NCBI GenBank assembly: GCA_020633655.1
Contig: JACKDF010000007.1
Location: 248,001-312,000, forward strand
Direction of reading: 5' to 3'
Length of the DNA stretch: 64,000 nucleotides
DNA from: Deferribacteres bacterium
GTDB taxonomy: Bacteria; Zhuqueibacterota; Zhuqueibacteria; Zhuqueibacterales; Geothermadaptataceae
The position numbers and the translations under genes are program-made. The notes under the pieces are model-generated. The model ran no database searches. It saw only the letters and a list, made by a program, of their open reading frames with translations, and was not told the DNA's origin. Of the stretch, positions 34,923 to 43,593 are shown one piece after another (position 1 is the first letter of the stretch; the number at the start of each line of letters is the position of its first letter).

Positions 34923-36038
34923 ATGAAAAATGAAATTTCAGATAAAATAATAGTTCCAGTTGTTAGATCTAAAATGCTCGGTGTGGATGTTTATAGAGGA
35001 TTTTTAGAATTATCAACACTATCTGATTTATCCAAGGCAGATGTATATGATCAAATTAAAAATCCAAAAGGAACGCAGAGAGATTTAAGCTATAAACATG
35101 CACAAGATGCTTATACTTATATAAAAACGAAAGAATTTGGGTTTTGGCCTGAGGTATTTCTTTGTGCCCGAAATAACGGAGTGTTGACGTTTACACCAAT
35201 ATCTGAAGAGTATACAGAGTTAGGTCTACTACAAATAGAAGCGAAACAGGCCCTTGAATCGGAAATTATAGTAATCTCTCGAGTTGATGGAAATCATCGT
35301 CTTCACTATGGAAACGGGAAAGAAAAAGGTTTTTCTCGAATTAATAAACGAGTTTCTTTTTGCCTTGCTTTTAATTTGTCGCTAGATGAAGAAATTCAAC
35401 TATTTAAAGATATAAATAAAAATCAAAAACCAATGAACACCAGCCATCTTGATAATATTGAAGTTAGATTGACGGAAAAAGATGAATTGAAAAAAATAAA
35501 TCCAGAATTGTTCGTTGCACAAAAACTAAATGAAGATCCGAAAAGTCCTTTAAAAGAAAGAATATATCAAGGTGGTAAAAAGCCAGTTGGAGTGGATATT
35601 CCATTAAGAGGTTTAAAAACTGGTTTGCAATATATGTTCTCGAGAACGAGTCAACTTATGCGTTTGCCTAATGTTGATGCCCAATATATATTAGTTCGCA
35701 ATTATTTTAACGCAATAAAAAAATGGCAACCGAAAGCATGGGAAAATCCTAAAGAATATTTAATGTTAAGGGGTGCGGGATTGTGGGCAATATGTTTTCT
35801 CGGTGCACAAGTTATTGATAGAGCTTTAATACGAGATAAGTTCAAAGTTGATGATTTCTTGAAAGTTTTACAATCGGGACGAGACTGGAATTGGAGCAGA
35901 AATGGAGATTTTAAAGGATACAGTGGACGCGGTGGAGCACTAGAAATAAGTAATAAGGTTGCTAGATATTTACAAGATGAAGATCACTTATCAACAAAAA
36001 ATCTGTTTGGACAAATAATGGCAGAAGATGAAGAATAA
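34923..36038 (+). CDS. DGQHR-domain (DndB/ParB-like) protein
   Basis: 371 residues. Contains a DGQHR-type motif as 'VDGNHRLHYG' (D122-G-N-H-R126; Q replaced by N), then 'LFKDINKNQKPMNTSHLDNI' (about 160-179), the usual downstream signature of DGQHR proteins. This superfamily includes DndB, the repressor of phosphorothioate modification, and ParB/Srx-like nuclease or nucleotidase folds; many members sit in defence or mobile islands. The C-terminal part (about 210-371, with 'AQYILVRNYFNAIKKWQPKA') is helical and unrecognised. No dndC/D/E genes are present. AGGAA upstream of the ATG. Low GC and context indicate an acquired gene; it probably acts with the HEPN/MtlR-like protein. Confidence 0.65.
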   Translation: MKNEISDKIIVPVVRSKMLGVDVYRGFLELSTLSDLSKADVYDQIKNPKGTQRDLSYKHAQDAYTYIKTKEFGFWPEVFLCARNNGVLTFTPISEEYTELGLLQIEAKQALESEIIVISRVDGNHRLHYGNGKEKGFSRINKRVSFCLAFNLSLDEEIQLFKDINKNQKPMNTSHLDNIEVRLTEKDELKKINPELFVAQKLNEDPKSPLKERIYQGGKKPVGVDIPLRGLKTGLQYMFSRTSQLMRLPNVDAQYILVRNYFNAIKKWQPKAWENPKEYLMLRGAGLWAICFLGAQVIDRALIRDKFKVDDFLKVLQSGRDWNWSRNGDFKGYSGRGGALEISNKVARYLQDEDHLSTKNLFGQIMAEDEE

Positions 36039-36199
36039 TTTTTGTATTTGACGGGGCGTGATCAGAAGGCGTTTACTCAAATAGATCAAATAACAATTTT
36101 TTTCGACCGGAAACAATTTTAACCTTAGTCTTTTGTCTATTTTTGATCAAAAAGTTATCGATCTCAAGACAAAATTCATAAAATTTACCCTTCCCGCCT

Positions 36200-36838
36200 A
36201 TGAGCCCAGAACTCCTCAAACCCGGCACAATAACCTCAATCGAAAAACAAAAGAATAATAAAAACCGGGTTTCCTTGTTTATCGATGGAGAGTTCAGGTT
36301 TGGAATTGATGAAGAGATAATAGCCCGACAAAATTTACGTGTCGGTGATCACATCGCCTCCGAAAAGTTGTCATTCATAATTGAACAGGAAGAATTTCGT
36401 AAGGCGCTGTCCTCCGCTTACGCCATTTTAGCGCGCCGAGCCCGGAGTGTTGCGGAAGTACAGGAAAAGTTACTCAATTTTGGTTACCACGCCCTTGTTG
36501 TCGAAAAGGTCGTTGAAAAACTAAAAGTAGATAATTATCTGGATGATCGCCAATTTGCCCAGTCGTTTTCCAGGTCTCGTCTTGCCAGCAAACCTATGGG
36601 AAAAATGTTGTTGCTGCAGGAAATTCGAAAAAGACAGGTTCCGCAAACTATGGCAGAAACTGTTGTTGAAGAAATCTATTCTTTAAATCCCGAACAGGAG
36701 CTCGCAGAAAAGGCGTTACTCAAAAAGGAAAAATCTTACCAGGGAGTTGATCCCGAGGTGTCCCGGCAGAAAAAGATACGGTTTTTAAAGAATCGCGGAT
36801 TTTCCTGGGAAACCATTCGAAACGTCCTCAATTTCTAA
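36200..36838 (+). CDS. recX: Regulatory protein RecX
   Basis: 212 residues, modulator (usually inhibitor) of RecA filaments. Three-helix RecX repeats are visible: 'AYAILARRARSVAEVQEKL', 'LKVDNYLDDRQFAQSFSRSR', 'GKMLLLQEIRKRQVPQTMAE', and a final 'KIRFLKNRGFSWETIRNVL'. The N-terminal ~50 residues form a beta-like extension ('RVSLFIDGEFRFGIDEEII'). In most genomes recX directly follows recA; here a two-gene insertion separates them, so recX must have its own promoter in 36039-36199 or depend on read-through. Confidence 0.93.
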   Translation: MSPELLKPGTITSIEKQKNNKNRVSLFIDGEFRFGIDEEIIARQNLRVGDHIASEKLSFIIEQEEFRKALSSAYAILARRARSVAEVQEKLLNFGYHALVVEKVVEKLKVDNYLDDRQFAQSFSRSRLASKPMGKMLLLQEIRKRQVPQTMAETVVEEIYSLNPEQELAEKALLKKEKSYQGVDPEVSRQKKIRFLKNRGFSWETIRNVLNF

Positions 36839-36952
36839 TCCGCTTGCAAAAGTTTACCTGCATTTGTTACGCAAAAATACTTTGTATTAAGTATCACAAT
36901 TTGTATCTTTCCAACTGCTTTAAAAGCAATTAAGTTACCTGTTTCGATTATA

Positions 36953-36976
36953 GCGGACGCTGACCTTGTCGAAGCG
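36953..36976. repeat. Possible REP-like hairpin in the recX-alaS gap
   Basis: Inside the 231-base gap before alaS, CGCTGAC (36958-36964) pairs with GTCGAAGCG (36968-36976) across a CTT loop with a small bulge. The wording 'GCTGACCTTGTCGAAGCG' resembles dispersed REP-type elements found in many bacterial genomes. Only one copy is in this window, so this is tentative. Confidence 0.35.
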
Positions 36977-37069
36977 GAAGTGGCGCACCCTTCAAAAAGC
37001 TGAGGGAGCGCATTAAATGTATTCCTAATTTCACTGAACAATTTTTTTTCAGAATGTGGATTTAACAAA

Positions 37070-39688
37070 ATGAAAGCCTTTGAAATTCGCCAGTCATTTC
37101 TCGATTTTTTTAAAAATAAAGCACACACCATTGTCCCCAGTGCCAGTGTGGCACCGATGGACGATCCGACTCTCCTTTTTACCAACGCAGGAATGAACCA
37201 ATTCAAAAATATTTTTGTAGGATTGGAAGAGCCACGAAGCCGACGTGTGGCAGATACGCAAAAATGTATTCGAGTCAGCGGCAAGCATAATGATTTGGAA
37301 GATGTTGGCTTCGATACCTATCACCACACTTTTTTTGAAATGCTGGGCAATTGGTCCTTTGGTGATTACTACAAAAAAGAAGCGATCGAATTTGCCTGGG
37401 AATTACTCACAGAAATTTGGAAGCTGCCCAAAGACCGTCTGTTTGTCACGGTTTATCGCACCGATGATGAGGCTGCCGATTTATGGGCAAAAGTGACCGA
37501 TATTTCACCTGAGCGTATTTTGCGCTTCGACGAAAAGGATAATTTCTGGGAGATGGGGGAAACCGGCCCATGTGGACCGTGTTCAGAAATCCATTTCGAT
37601 ACCGGCGATCTGGCGACGCAGGCGGATACTTTTAAACATCCTGTTGATGGCGTTAACGGCGAAAATGCCCGCTTCATCGAATTGTGGAACCTGGTGTTTA
37701 TCCAGTACAACCGAGAAAAAGACGGCAGTCTGACACCACTGAAAGAAAAACATGTGGATACGGGCATGGGTTTCGAGCGTGTTGTGGCTGTGTTGCAAAA
37801 TAAAAATTCTAATTATGACACCGATATTTTTATGCCCCTCATCGATAGAATCGCTCAACTGACCGGCGTGCCTTACTCGGAAAATGGCATGGCACATCGT
37901 GTTATTGCGGACCACATTCGTACTTTGACTTTTTCCATTGGTGATGGCGTTTTGCCCTCTAATGACGGGCGTGGTTATGTAATGCGTCGATTGTTGCGTC
38001 GTGCGGCGCGATTTGGCCGAAATCTTGGTATGCATGAACCGTTTATTTATAAAATTGTTGATATCTTGGTCGAAACTATGGGCGAAGTTTTTCCAGAAAT
38101 TGTTGAAAAAGCTGAATACATTGCTCGCGTTATAAAGGCTGAGGAGGAAAGTTTCAACCATACTCTCGATCGTGGCCTGGATATATTCCAGAAGATTCAG
38201 GAAAAACTGGCTGAAGATAAATCGACGGAAATAAGCGGTGAGGATGCTTTCAAACTTTATGATACCTATGGCTTTCCGCTCGATCTCACCGAACTCATGG
38301 CAAGAGAAAATAATTTAACAGTCGATGTTGCCGGTTTTAACGCGGCGATGGAAGCTCAGCGCGAACGTGCTCGACAAGCGGGAAAATTCACAATTGCCAT
38401 AGAACAGGATCCGGAAGAATGGAATGCCTTGTCGGGCGGTGAACACTCACGGTTTATTGGTTACAATTCACTTTCTGCTGAGACGCAAATTCGCAAAGTA
38501 CGTCAAGTGAACGGAACCGTTTATTTTACTATGGCTGAAACACCTTTTTACGCAGAATCTGGTGGCCAGATCGGAGATCATGGTATTATAGAAGGCGATG
38601 GCTACAAAGTTGATGTGACGGACACCATAAAAATTGGATCGCACATCGTTCATGTGGGAAGCCTGCAGGGTACACTCACTGATAATCCTGCCGTGACAGC
38701 GCAGGTCGACAGAGTACGGCGAATGGCGACAGCCCGCAATCATACGGCAACGCATTTATTGCACAAAGCACTTCGGCAAATTCTTGGAAACCACGTTTCT
38801 CAGGCTGGGAGTTTGGTTGATCCCGAGCGTTTGCGTTTTGATGTCACCCATTTCCAAAAAATTGAATTGGCACAGTTGGAAGAAGTGGAGCACATCGTCA
38901 ATGAGCAAATTCGAAATAATTTGACTGTTGAGAGTTTTGAAACCTCCTTTGATAATGCCAGAAAAATGGGCGCTATGGCGATTTTTTCTGAAAAATATGG
39001 TGATATTGTTCGGGCAATTAAAATTGGCGATTTTAGTCTGGAATTGTGCGGTGGAACCCATCTCAGCACTACCGGAGAGGCGGGAATGCTGCGTGTTGTT
39101 AGTGAAGGCTCCGCCGCCGCCGGGATTCGTCGTATTGAAGCAGTAACCGGACTGGGTACAGAAAATTATATGCAGGCCGAACGCCGTTTGGATGAGATGT
39201 TGCGCCACCTCCTGCAGTGTCAGAGTTCTGAAATTGAATCGCGACTGGTTGAATTACTGGAGCAAAAAAAGAAACTTGAGCACCAAATCAGCGAGTTACG
39301 GCAGCAAGCATCGCAGGGTGAATTGAAGCAATTGGCTTCTGCGGCGAAGGATGTTTCAGGGATAAAATATGTAGCTGAAAAAGTAAATGCTGGAAACGTG
39401 GACGAACTGAAATCAATGAGTGATGCATTGCGTGATTCATTACGCTCCGGTGTTGGTGTTCTCGCGGCGAATATAAATGATAAAGTTTCAATAGTTTGCA
39501 TCGTAACAGAAGATTTAATTAAAGATAAAAATATACGTGCCGGTCATCTTATTAAGGAAATTGCCGCTTTGGTAGGCGGTTCCGGTGGTGGCCGTCCACA
39601 TATGGCTTTGGCCGGCGGCAAGGATGTCGGGAAAATAGCAACTGCACTCGCTGCTGTACCAGAAATTATAAATAAATCGTTGAATTAG
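37070..39688 (+). CDS. alaS: Alanyl-tRNA synthetase
   Basis: 872 residues, normal bacterial length. The class II catalytic domain starts 'RQSFLDFFKNKAHTIVPSAS' and includes 'LLFTNAGMNQFKNIF', 'DLEDVGFDTYHHTFFEMLGN' and 'WNLVFIQYNR'. The editing domain has the HxxxH zinc motif in 'ARNHTATHLLHKAL' and the second pair in 'LELCGGTHLSTTGEAG'. The C-Ala domain ends with 'GGSGGGRPHMALAGGKD'. It charges tRNA-Ala, one of which (CGC) is encoded in this window. The recA-recX-alaS order is conserved in many bacteria, supporting later insertion between recA and recX. Confidence 0.98.
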   Translation: MKAFEIRQSFLDFFKNKAHTIVPSASVAPMDDPTLLFTNAGMNQFKNIFVGLEEPRSRRVADTQKCIRVSGKHNDLEDVGFDTYHHTFFEMLGNWSFGDYYKKEAIEFAWELLTEIWKLPKDRLFVTVYRTDDEAADLWAKVTDISPERILRFDEKDNFWEMGETGPCGPCSEIHFDTGDLATQADTFKHPVDGVNGENARFIELWNLVFIQYNREKDGSLTPLKEKHVDTGMGFERVVAVLQNKNSNYDTDIFMPLIDRIAQLTGVPYSENGMAHRVIADHIRTLTFSIGDGVLPSNDGRGYVMRRLLRRAARFGRNLGMHEPFIYKIVDILVETMGEVFPEIVEKAEYIARVIKAEEESFNHTLDRGLDIFQKIQEKLAEDKSTEISGEDAFKLYDTYGFPLDLTELMARENNLTVDVAGFNAAMEAQRERARQAGKFTIAIEQDPEEWNALSGGEHSRFIGYNSLSAETQIRKVRQVNGTVYFTMAETPFYAESGGQIGDHGIIEGDGYKVDVTDTIKIGSHIVHVGSLQGTLTDNPAVTAQVDRVRRMATARNHTATHLLHKALRQILGNHVSQAGSLVDPERLRFDVTHFQKIELAQLEEVEHIVNEQIRNNLTVESFETSFDNARKMGAMAIFSEKYGDIVRAIKIGDFSLELCGGTHLSTTGEAGMLRVVSEGSAAAGIRRIEAVTGLGTENYMQAERRLDEMLRHLLQCQSSEIESRLVELLEQKKKLEHQISELRQQASQGELKQLASAAKDVSGIKYVAEKVNAGNVDELKSMSDALRDSLRSGVGVLAANINDKVSIVCIVTEDLIKDKNIRAGHLIKEIAALVGGSGGGRPHMALAGGKDVGKIATALAAVPEIINKSLN

Positions 39689-39710
39689 GCTCGTTAAAAC
39701 AGGTTTTCGC

Positions 39711-40463
39711 GTGACTGTTCATGACTATTTACACAAAATAAAGCGAGAAAAAGGCGCAGGTTATTTTCTTCTTCTTGATCCGGATAGACTGCGATTAGCG
39801 GACATTGTGGATCTTGCGGTGCATGCTGAAGAGAGTGGCGTCGATGCAATTCTGGTTGGCAGCAGCATATTGATTAATTCCGGTTTCGATGAATTGATCA
39901 AGTCTGTGAAAAATGCTGCTCAAATACCGGTTATCATATTTCCGGGCAGCGCATTACAAATTTCGCGATATGCCGATGCAATTCTCTTTCTTTCTTTGAT
40001 TTCAGGTCGAAATCCTGATTATCTCATTGGACAGCAAGTGCGTTCGGCTCCTATTATCAAACATATTGCCCTGGAGACATTGAGCACGGGATATATGCTG
40101 ATTAATTCGGGGCATTATACCAGTGCTGAATACATGAGCACAACGCATCCAATACCCAGAGATAAACCGGATATTGCCAAAGCTACAGCTTTAGCTGCGC
40201 AATTGCTGGGCATGGGTTATGTATATCTTGAAGCTGGTAGTGGTGCAAAAGAACCTGTTCCAGTTAAGATGATTCGAGAAGTTGTAAATTATGTCGACAT
40301 TCCTGTTATCGTGGGAGGTGGCATTCGTAAGCCGGAAGAAGCTCGTGAACGTGTCGAAGCCGGCGCATCCTTTATTGTGACGGGTAACTTTTTCGAAGAA
40401 AAAGGCAATCACCATCTTTTGCGCGAATTTTCTGATGCAGTGCACTCAGCGCGTCCATCTTGA
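39711..40463 (+). CDS. Geranylgeranylglyceryl phosphate synthase (GGGPS/PcrB family, group II-like)
   Basis: 250-residue TIM-barrel prenyltransferase. Motifs are 'YFLLLDPDRL' (Asp for Mg2+), 'GVDAILVGSSILIN', 'VIIFPGSALQISRYADAILF', 'GYMLINSG', 'YLEAGSGAKEPVP' and the phosphate-binding 'PVIVGGGIRKPEEARE' and 'GASFIVTGNF'. The family joins sn-glycerol-1-phosphate to a polyprenyl diphosphate through an ether bond, the entry to archaeal-type lipids. Members occur in some Bacteroidota and related FCB bacteria; the related PcrB of Firmicutes uses heptaprenyl diphosphate. Chain length cannot be read reliably from sequence here. GTG start. No other ether-lipid gene is adjacent. Confidence 0.9.
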   Translation: MTVHDYLHKIKREKGAGYFLLLDPDRLRLADIVDLAVHAEESGVDAILVGSSILINSGFDELIKSVKNAAQIPVIIFPGSALQISRYADAILFLSLISGRNPDYLIGQQVRSAPIIKHIALETLSTGYMLINSGHYTSAEYMSTTHPIPRDKPDIAKATALAAQLLGMGYVYLEAGSGAKEPVPVKMIREVVNYVDIPVIVGGGIRKPEEARERVEAGASFIVTGNFFEEKGNHHLLREFSDAVHSARPS

Positions 40464-40610
40464 TGTTTATGCTTTGTTTTTCTGATTTCCGGCATGTAAG
40501 GATCGGAACGGAATAAACACAATAGGCCTACCACCCGCTGTTTTTTAGAAATTGTATTCCTGCCTGAATACACAACATGAATGGATTCTACTTCAGAGAC
40601 GAAATAATTT

Positions 40611-41402
40611 ATGCAGATTTTTGATATTCACACACATCTGTTGCCCGGTATTGATGACGGTTCTCCGGATTGGGATGAAACCATGCGTATGGTTTATCAG
40701 GCTTATGAGGACGGGACGACAGATATCGCGATTACGCATCATATTTTGAGTGATCAGGATTATGCGCGGGAATCCGAGATTTTGGAAAAATTCGAGGAGC
40801 TTAAAACCAGGGTTGCTGATGCGCAACTCGGTCTAAAATTCCACCTTGCTGCAGAATTGTTTTACCACCATGAGATTGAATTAAATCATAAAATTTCCAC
40901 CTTTAACGACAACAAAAAATACTTTCTTGTTGAGTTTCCCATGCAAGGGATTCCACGCTACGTTGACGATAAATTCTTTGAATTCATAATCGATAAAATT
41001 ACTCCGATATTGGCTCACCCGGAACGAAATTTGGGGATAATTAATAAACCGGAACGGGCTTTTGAATTTGTCCAGCGCGGTGTCATGCTGCAAATGAACG
41101 CTGGTAGCCTGAATGGCGATTTCGGTGAAGATGTGCGGGCAATGGCTGAAAGTTTATTAGATGCACGACTCATTCATTTCGTCGGCAGTGACGGGCACGA
41201 CACCAAGCGCCGTCCAATTAAAATGAAACGCGCGTATCATCAGATTGTTGATCGATTCGGTCAGAACGTAGCTGATAGTTTGTTTCGTGAGAATCCTGCG
41301 AAAGCAATGCAGGGACTCGAAATCAGGATTCCTGAACCTATGCCTGTTGAACCGCCAAAAACAAAAAAGGGATTTGGCCTTTTCAAAAAGTTTGGTTTTT
41401 AG
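40611..41402 (+). CDS. PHP-domain tyrosine-protein phosphatase, CpsB/YwqE type
   Basis: 263 residues. Metal-dependent PHP fold with the CpsB/CapC signature 'FDIHTHLLPGIDDGSPDWDE', 'ITHHIL', 'LAAELFYHHEIELN', 'PILAHPERNL', 'QMNAGSLNGDFG' and 'HFVGSDGHDTKRRP', giving the His/Asp/Glu metal ligands. Such enzymes dephosphorylate the tyrosine kinase that controls capsule or exopolysaccharide export. No capsule kinase or polymerase is adjacent. A Pro/Lys-rich tail of about 30 residues is added at the C terminus. About 150 bases separate it from the upstream gene, so it may have its own promoter. Confidence 0.9.
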   Translation: MQIFDIHTHLLPGIDDGSPDWDETMRMVYQAYEDGTTDIAITHHILSDQDYARESEILEKFEELKTRVADAQLGLKFHLAAELFYHHEIELNHKISTFNDNKKYFLVEFPMQGIPRYVDDKFFEFIIDKITPILAHPERNLGIINKPERAFEFVQRGVMLQMNAGSLNGDFGEDVRAMAESLLDARLIHFVGSDGHDTKRRPIKMKRAYHQIVDRFGQNVADSLFRENPAKAMQGLEIRIPEPMPVEPPKTKKGFGLFKKFGF

Positions 41403-41484
41403 GCGAAATTTTGTTTCATTTGCACGAAAACAACTAAGGGCTGGTTCGATCACAAAGCACATAATGTAAAGACACTCCCCCTCA

Positions 41485-43575
41485 ATGCTCACTTTTCTTC
41501 ACAGTATTTTTGCCTGGGCGCTTTTGGCTGCGACCATTCCTCTTCTCATTCACTTGTTAACCAGAAAAAAACTGAAAAAAGTAAGTTTTAGTACCTTACA
41601 GTTTTTAAAGCGAATGCAAAAGGCAAAAATCAGGCAGATTCGCCTGAAGCAGATTTTGCTGCTTCTCTTGCGAACATTGATCATTGTCTTTCTCGTCGTG
41701 GCTTTTATGCGACCGAGTCTCTCTAATAAATCGTTTGATTTAGGGAAAAATGCTCGTGGAACGACAGTTTTCATTATTGATAATTCCCTTTCTATGGCGG
41801 CAACACCAGCCGGCGAGAGTCTGCTATCTGTTGCAAAAAAACGTGCTGTGGAGTTTCTTGCTTTGGCAAAACCTGGGGATGATGTTGCTGTGATTGAGCT
41901 TTCAGAGACAGCCCGTATTGTTTATTCTGCCAGCTTCGGAGAAAATGTGAGCACTGTTTCTCAGCCAATTCAGGATATCAAACAAACGGACGGGACGAGT
42001 TCCCTCGAAGATGCTTTAAAATTAGCACAAAGCATCATCGCGGAGAAAAGAAATATAAATAGTGCAATTTTTGTGTTCTCAGATCAAAAATTTAAGGGAT
42101 TTAGTGAAGAACCAATTGGCGGATTTCAAAACACCCAGCTGTATTTAGTTGATATCAGCGAGCCCGTCAGCCACAATTTATCTGTGTCAAATGTGGAAGT
42201 GATGAACCAGATTTTTGAGGTGCAACGCGTTGTGACGGTAAAGGCGCGAATTATCAACAGTGGGAAAGAAGAAGAAAAGAATAATGTGGTGACACTTTTG
42301 GTCAACAACAAACGTGTTGCGCAGAGTTCAGTCTCCTTGAAGGCTGGAGAAGAAAAAAGTGCATCCTTTAAATTCGTACCTTCTGAACCAGGACTGCAGC
42401 ATTTAAAAGTGGAAGTTGAAAATGACCAGCTTAAGCTTGATAACCAGGCCTATAATTTGTTTGCGATTCAAAAAACGCTGAAAGTTTTACTATGCACGAA
42501 TGAACCCGGACAAAGCCGCTTCATCCGCTATGCACTTGGTAATAAGGCAAAATCAACATCATTTAAGATAGTTGAGATAAAGCCAGAAGCGTTGGCTACT
42601 ACGGATTTGAGTCAATTCGATGTTATGGTGACCATAGATGTTCCCTCCTTCACCGAATCTGAGCTGCAAAAAATGGAAACTTTTGTGCGTGATGGTGGTG
42701 GAATTATCTTGTTTCCCGGTGATGAAGTTGATTTTCGTAATTATGACGCCTCGATATTTAGTCGGTTTCGACTTGGTTCTGTGATCGAGACGATTGGTGC
42801 AGCAGCAAAAGGAACGGATATTATCCGCTTAAACGAACTTGATTTGAATCATCCGCTTTTTGCAGGAATTTTTGAAAAACAGACAGAGAAACAAAAAATA
42901 GACAGCCCAATATTTCATTTTATCCCACGAATGACCCCGCATGTTTCGGCGCGTGTGTTGGCTCAATTTGCAAATAACAGTCCATTCATCGTGGAAAATA
43001 AATTGGATAAAGGTACCATTTATCTCTGTCTCACCTCCGCGGATGAAAGTTGGTCTGATTTCGTGTATAAACCACTTTTCGCACCTATTATCGATCGGTT
43101 GGTACGTCTTGCCGGTCAGGCCAGCAAGAATAATTATGCTCTGATTTCTGTCGGCGAAACACCGTATGCGTTTCTGAATTTCGAAAAATCTGCCGCTTTT
43201 TCCTTAATAAATTCCAGAGGCATAAATTCCTTTGTAAAACCCGTTGTAGAGCATGGAAAATACAAAATTCAATTGCAGGAGACGCGCCACAGTGGTTATT
43301 ATCAGGTCGTGCAGGATGATGATATCCGTTTTACCTGGGTTGCGAATTACGACCTATCAGAGGTGCTCAATAACAAAATTGATCAGGCTCAACTGGAAAA
43401 AGTACTACCAGGTGTGGATGTGGTTTTTATCAACGATGATGAAAATAGTGTACAAAAAGTTTATGAACAACGCTTTGGTACGGAAATTTGGCATCTGTTT
43501 TTATTGTTCGCGTTTATTGGTTTGCTCGTAGAGATGCTGATTTATCGGGCAAAACCGGAAGTGACAACGGTATGA
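41485..43575 (+). CDS. BatA/VWA-domain membrane protein
   Basis: 696 residues. The N-terminal BatA-type double membrane segment ('FLHSIFAWALLAATIPLLIH', then 'ILLLLLRTLIIVFLVVAFM') frames 'LTRKKLKKVSFSTLQFL', typical of this family. A von Willebrand A domain has a complete MIDAS ('FIIDNSLSMAATPAGES', DxSxS). Ig-like and gatase-like periplasmic parts ('FVRDGGGIILFPGDEVDF') precede a final membrane helix near the C terminus. Such proteins (aerotolerance-associated, or DUF4159-linked) probably work with MoxR ATPases, but none is in this window. Role otherwise unknown. Confidence 0.85.
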   Translation: MLTFLHSIFAWALLAATIPLLIHLLTRKKLKKVSFSTLQFLKRMQKAKIRQIRLKQILLLLLRTLIIVFLVVAFMRPSLSNKSFDLGKNARGTTVFIIDNSLSMAATPAGESLLSVAKKRAVEFLALAKPGDDVAVIELSETARIVYSASFGENVSTVSQPIQDIKQTDGTSSLEDALKLAQSIIAEKRNINSAIFVFSDQKFKGFSEEPIGGFQNTQLYLVDISEPVSHNLSVSNVEVMNQIFEVQRVVTVKARIINSGKEEEKNNVVTLLVNNKRVAQSSVSLKAGEEKSASFKFVPSEPGLQHLKVEVENDQLKLDNQAYNLFAIQKTLKVLLCTNEPGQSRFIRYALGNKAKSTSFKIVEIKPEALATTDLSQFDVMVTIDVPSFTESELQKMETFVRDGGGIILFPGDEVDFRNYDASIFSRFRLGSVIETIGAAAKGTDIIRLNELDLNHPLFAGIFEKQTEKQKIDSPIFHFIPRMTPHVSARVLAQFANNSPFIVENKLDKGTIYLCLTSADESWSDFVYKPLFAPIIDRLVRLAGQASKNNYALISVGETPYAFLNFEKSAAFSLINSRGINSFVKPVVEHGKYKIQLQETRHSGYYQVVQDDDIRFTWVANYDLSEVLNNKIDQAQLEKVLPGVDVVFINDDENSVQKVYEQRFGTEIWHLFLLFAFIGLLVEMLIYRAKPEVTTV

Positions 43576-43593
43576 GTCCATTTTTGAGGATAT

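Noticed and set aside
36835..37284. 149-codon minus-strand frame across the recX-alaS gap and the alaS start
   Set aside because: Most of it overlaps the conserved alaS N terminus, and its own sequence is not recognisable.
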